This document shows, piece by piece, positions 62,009-64,000 of a DNA stretch of 64,000 nucleotides. The notes beneath the pieces are model-generated. The model worked only from the letters and a program-made list of their open reading frames with translations, made no database searches and had not been told where the DNA came from. The position numbers and the translations under genes were made by a program. The stretch's first letter is position 1. Every line of letters starts with the position of its first letter. The stretch comes from Bradyrhizobium tropiciagri (GTDB lineage: Bacteria > Pseudomonadota > Alphaproteobacteria > Rhizobiales > Xanthobacteraceae): NCBI RefSeq assembly GCF_018130505.1, contig NZ_JAFCKH010000018.1, forward strand, positions 1 to 64,000, in the 5' to 3' direction.

Positions 62009-63985
62009 TCACGACGCTCGTCTTGTCTGTGGTTTGCCTGACGCCGCACGGACGACAAACAGCTTCTCGGCCGACCTTGGTATGAATTGACTACGCCGCC
62101 TGAACAGATCGACGACGCTAGAATTCTGCCGCCACGAAAAGACGCGCTGCGGCACCATCAACGATAGGCGGTTCTTTGCCCTCGTCATCGCGACATATAG
62201 GAGTCGCCGCTCTTCTTCGACCTCTGCTGGCGTCTTGGCCTTCGACGAAGGGATGCAACCATCCACCGCGTTCAAGAGGTAAACGTGGTCCCATTCCTGA
62301 CCTTTGGCAGAGTGAATCGTCGAGAGGACCAGACAATCATCATCCGACCGGCCCGGCTTGTTTGGGCCGACGGCACCTTCTGGCGGCTCCAGGGTAACTT
62401 CCACAAGGAACTGCTCACGCGAGCTATAGCTGCTGGCGACAATGCAGAGCTGGCCAAGGTCTGCCGAACGAAGCTCGGGATTGTCGTGCTTCATCAGCGG
62501 CAAATACCATTTCACCACCTCCGGCAGACTGGCCTTCCAGGGCCGCTTCTGCAGACGCCTTATCAACCGAACGAATTGCCCCCAATGATCGCCGCAACCG
62601 CGAGGCCGGTCGGCGTCTCTGAGCACCAGCCGCCCCGTCCGCCCTTCTAGTCGCTCTATCACCTTCATGGCCGCGCTCGGGCCGACGCCCGGCAGCAGCT
62701 TCAAGGCTCTCATAGCAGCCACCTCATCACGTGAATTTTCTAGCCAACGTAACAGGCTGAGCACGTCCTTGATGTGCGCTGCTTCAAGAAACTTGACGCC
62801 GCCCCATTTCTCGAACGGTATGTTGCGTTTCGCCAGCTCGATTTCGAGCTTCTGGCTGTGGTGAGACGACCGCATCAAGACAGCTTGGGCTCGAAATGGA
62901 ATGCCCTCCTCCTTCGCACAAAGAATCTGGTTGGCGATATAAGTGGCTTGTGCCGTGTCGTTCTCGACAACGGCGAGCCTTGGCCTGCCTAAATTCGGCC
63001 GGTCGGACCACAAGTTCTTATCAAATGCGCGCGTCGATAGGTTTATGACCGCATTGCATGCCTTGAGGATCTGGTTTGTCGAACGGTAGTTTTGTTCGAG
63101 GTTGATAACCCGGACCTTCGGCAGCACCCGAGGAAAGTCCAGAATGTTCTCGACTGTAGCCGCCCTGAACGAATAGATCGCTTGAGCATCGTCGCCGACA
63201 ACGGTGACACCTCGGCCATCAGGTTTGAGGCCGAAGAGGATCTTGGCCTGAAGACGGTTGGTGTCTTGGTATTCGTCCACTAGCACGTGGCTGAAACGAG
63301 TTCGTAACTGGCCGGCTATGTCGGGCTGGTTCAGCATCTTCACCCAGTAAACCAGCAGGTCGTCGTAGTCGAAGACGTTTTGCTTGCGCTTTGCTACCCG
63401 GTACTCAGCGAAAAGTTGCCGAAGCTGCTTGGCCCACTTCTTGCCCGTCGGATACTTCGTTTTCAGAACCTCCTTCAGAGGCAGGCAGGCATTGATTTTG
63501 TATGAGTAGATTTCGAGACATTGGTTCTTGTCTGGAAAATTCACATCCAGGGTCGAGAAGCCGAGCTTGTGCCTAACCATGTCGAGCAGGTCGGCGCTAT
63601 CGCCTCGGTCCTTGATCGTGAAATTGGGCGACAAGCCGAGTTGCTCGGCAAATTCTCGGACGAGCCGCGCGCCGACAGCGTGGAATGTGCCTGAGTACGG
63701 GATATCACCAACATTCGCGCCTAGGACACGGCCAGCCGTGGCAATCGCGCGGCGGGTCATTTCCTGTGCCGCCTTCCGCGTGAACGTGAGCAACAAGATG
63801 TTGTCGGGGCTTACTCCGCTTGCCAGAAAATGAACAACCCGGTTCGACAATGTCTCCGTTTTTCCAGTGCCTGCTCCAGCGATGATCAGTAGCGGCCGAC
63901 CGGGCTTTGCTGGGGCAGCCTTGTATCCATGCACAACAGCAGCGCGTTGCGTTTTGTTCATATGTTTCAGATGGTCGAGAGTCAT
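62009..63985 (-). CDS. UvrD/Rep-type superfamily 1 helicase
   Basis: 658 residues. Walker A AGAGTGKTET (36-45), Ia LLLTFTRKAAQEM, II VLVDEYQDTN, III VVGDDAQAIYSFRAA, IV EQNYRST, V STIHSAKGQEWDHVYL, VI EERRLLYVAMTRAKNR: all motifs are intact. It is near the length of Rep and PcrA (about 670). It would unwind DNA 3' to 5' in repair or replication restart, or act as the motor of a defence system. The start at 63961 (MNKTQRAAV) is an alternative. Confidence 0.88.
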   Translation of the reverse strand: MTLDHLKHMNKTQRAAVVHGYKAAPAKPGRPLLIIAGAGTGKTETLSNRVVHFLASGVSPDNILLLTFTRKAAQEMTRRAIATAGRVLGANVGDIPYSGTFHAVGARLVREFAEQLGLSPNFTIKDRGDSADLLDMVRHKLGFSTLDVNFPDKNQCLEIYSYKINACLPLKEVLKTKYPTGKKWAKQLRQLFAEYRVAKRKQNVFDYDDLLVYWVKMLNQPDIAGQLRTRFSHVLVDEYQDTNRLQAKILFGLKPDGRGVTVVGDDAQAIYSFRAATVENILDFPRVLPKVRVINLEQNYRSTNQILKACNAVINLSTRAFDKNLWSDRPNLGRPRLAVVENDTAQATYIANQILCAKEEGIPFRAQAVLMRSSHHSQKLEIELAKRNIPFEKWGGVKFLEAAHIKDVLSLLRWLENSRDEVAAMRALKLLPGVGPSAAMKVIERLEGRTGRLVLRDADRPRGCGDHWGQFVRLIRRLQKRPWKASLPEVVKWYLPLMKHDNPELRSADLGQLCIVASSYSSREQFLVEVTLEPPEGAVGPNKPGRSDDDCLVLSTIHSAKGQEWDHVYLLNAVDGCIPSSKAKTPAEVEEERRLLYVAMTRAKNRLSLMVPQRVFSWRQNSSVVDLFRRRSQFIPRSAEKLFVVRAASGKPQTRRAS

Positions 63986-64000
63986 GGTTTTCCTTCGTGA

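Noticed and set aside
61662-62012. Minus-strand frame of 116 residues ahead of the unknown gene
   Set aside because: It runs through the palindrome and has no protein-like features.
1-64000. CRISPR array or intact insertion sequence
   Set aside because: I saw no regularly spaced direct repeats and no DDE or HUH transposase reading frame; repeats present are dispersed hairpins and duplicated small genes.

Overview
The window looks like an accessory stretch of a Bradyrhizobium chromosome or a close relative (Alphaproteobacteria, Nitrobacteraceae). I base this on high GC, many small protein types that I know mainly from Bradyrhizobium, a ROSE RNA thermometer ahead of an hsp20 gene, and repeated GGAAC-N16/17-CGTT boxes that match the alphaproteobacterial general-stress sigma factor EcfG. 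I could run no database search, so family names come from recognition of motifs.

Left part (1-15.5 kb): many small proteins and broken copies of them, phage remnants (a terminase piece and an integrase piece back to back near 4.4 kb), a decayed IclR regulator, and an hsp20-led minus-strand cluster under a ROSE element (9652 to 7885). An adenylation-domain-only ATP-dependent DNA ligase lies at 12.6 kb, with a shortened ghost copy at 15.1 kb.

15.5-23 kb: intact genes. A LysR regulator diverges from a TctC/Bug-type binding protein, a class I methyltransferase follows, and then comes a minus-strand two-gene operon of a double-domain KaiC-like ATPase and a hybrid histidine kinase (pseudo-receiver, PAS, GAF, kinase, receiver).

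23-37.3 kb: a graveyard with some living genes. Intact genes are a thioredoxin-reductase-like flavoprotein, a divergent short-chain dehydrogenase and zinc alcohol dehydrogenase pair, and several small proteins. Ghosts include an FAD oxidoreductase with an internal deletion, a LivK-type binding protein, a VOC protein, a PLP-enzyme-like protein, an SRAP peptidase and a large serine recombinase. A roughly 130-bp module (hairpin, spacer, then the box GCATTTGCATATGTGAA) occurs twice, with relatives elsewhere.

37.3-60.7 kb: a stress and envelope island. It holds small secreted proteins, a general-stress protein, a manganese catalase fused to a YciE/DUF892 domain, two more YciE proteins, an FAD-Rieske oxidoreductase in operon with a LigC-like DNA ligase, an OprB-like porin, an Nramp-like transporter, a PAP2-cupin-DUF3147-DUF3147 operon, an iron-permease-like protein and an isochorismatase-like hydrolase. 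At least nine start regions here and at the KaiC operon carry GGAAC-N16/17-CGTT or near matches. The likely common theme is peroxide, desiccation and DNA-damage survival under EcfG.

Right edge (60.9-64 kb): a decayed AbiEii-type toxin end, an unknown 125-residue gene bracketed by two 32-bp palindromes, and an intact UvrD/Rep-type helicase. I saw no rRNA, tRNA, CRISPR array or intact transposase.
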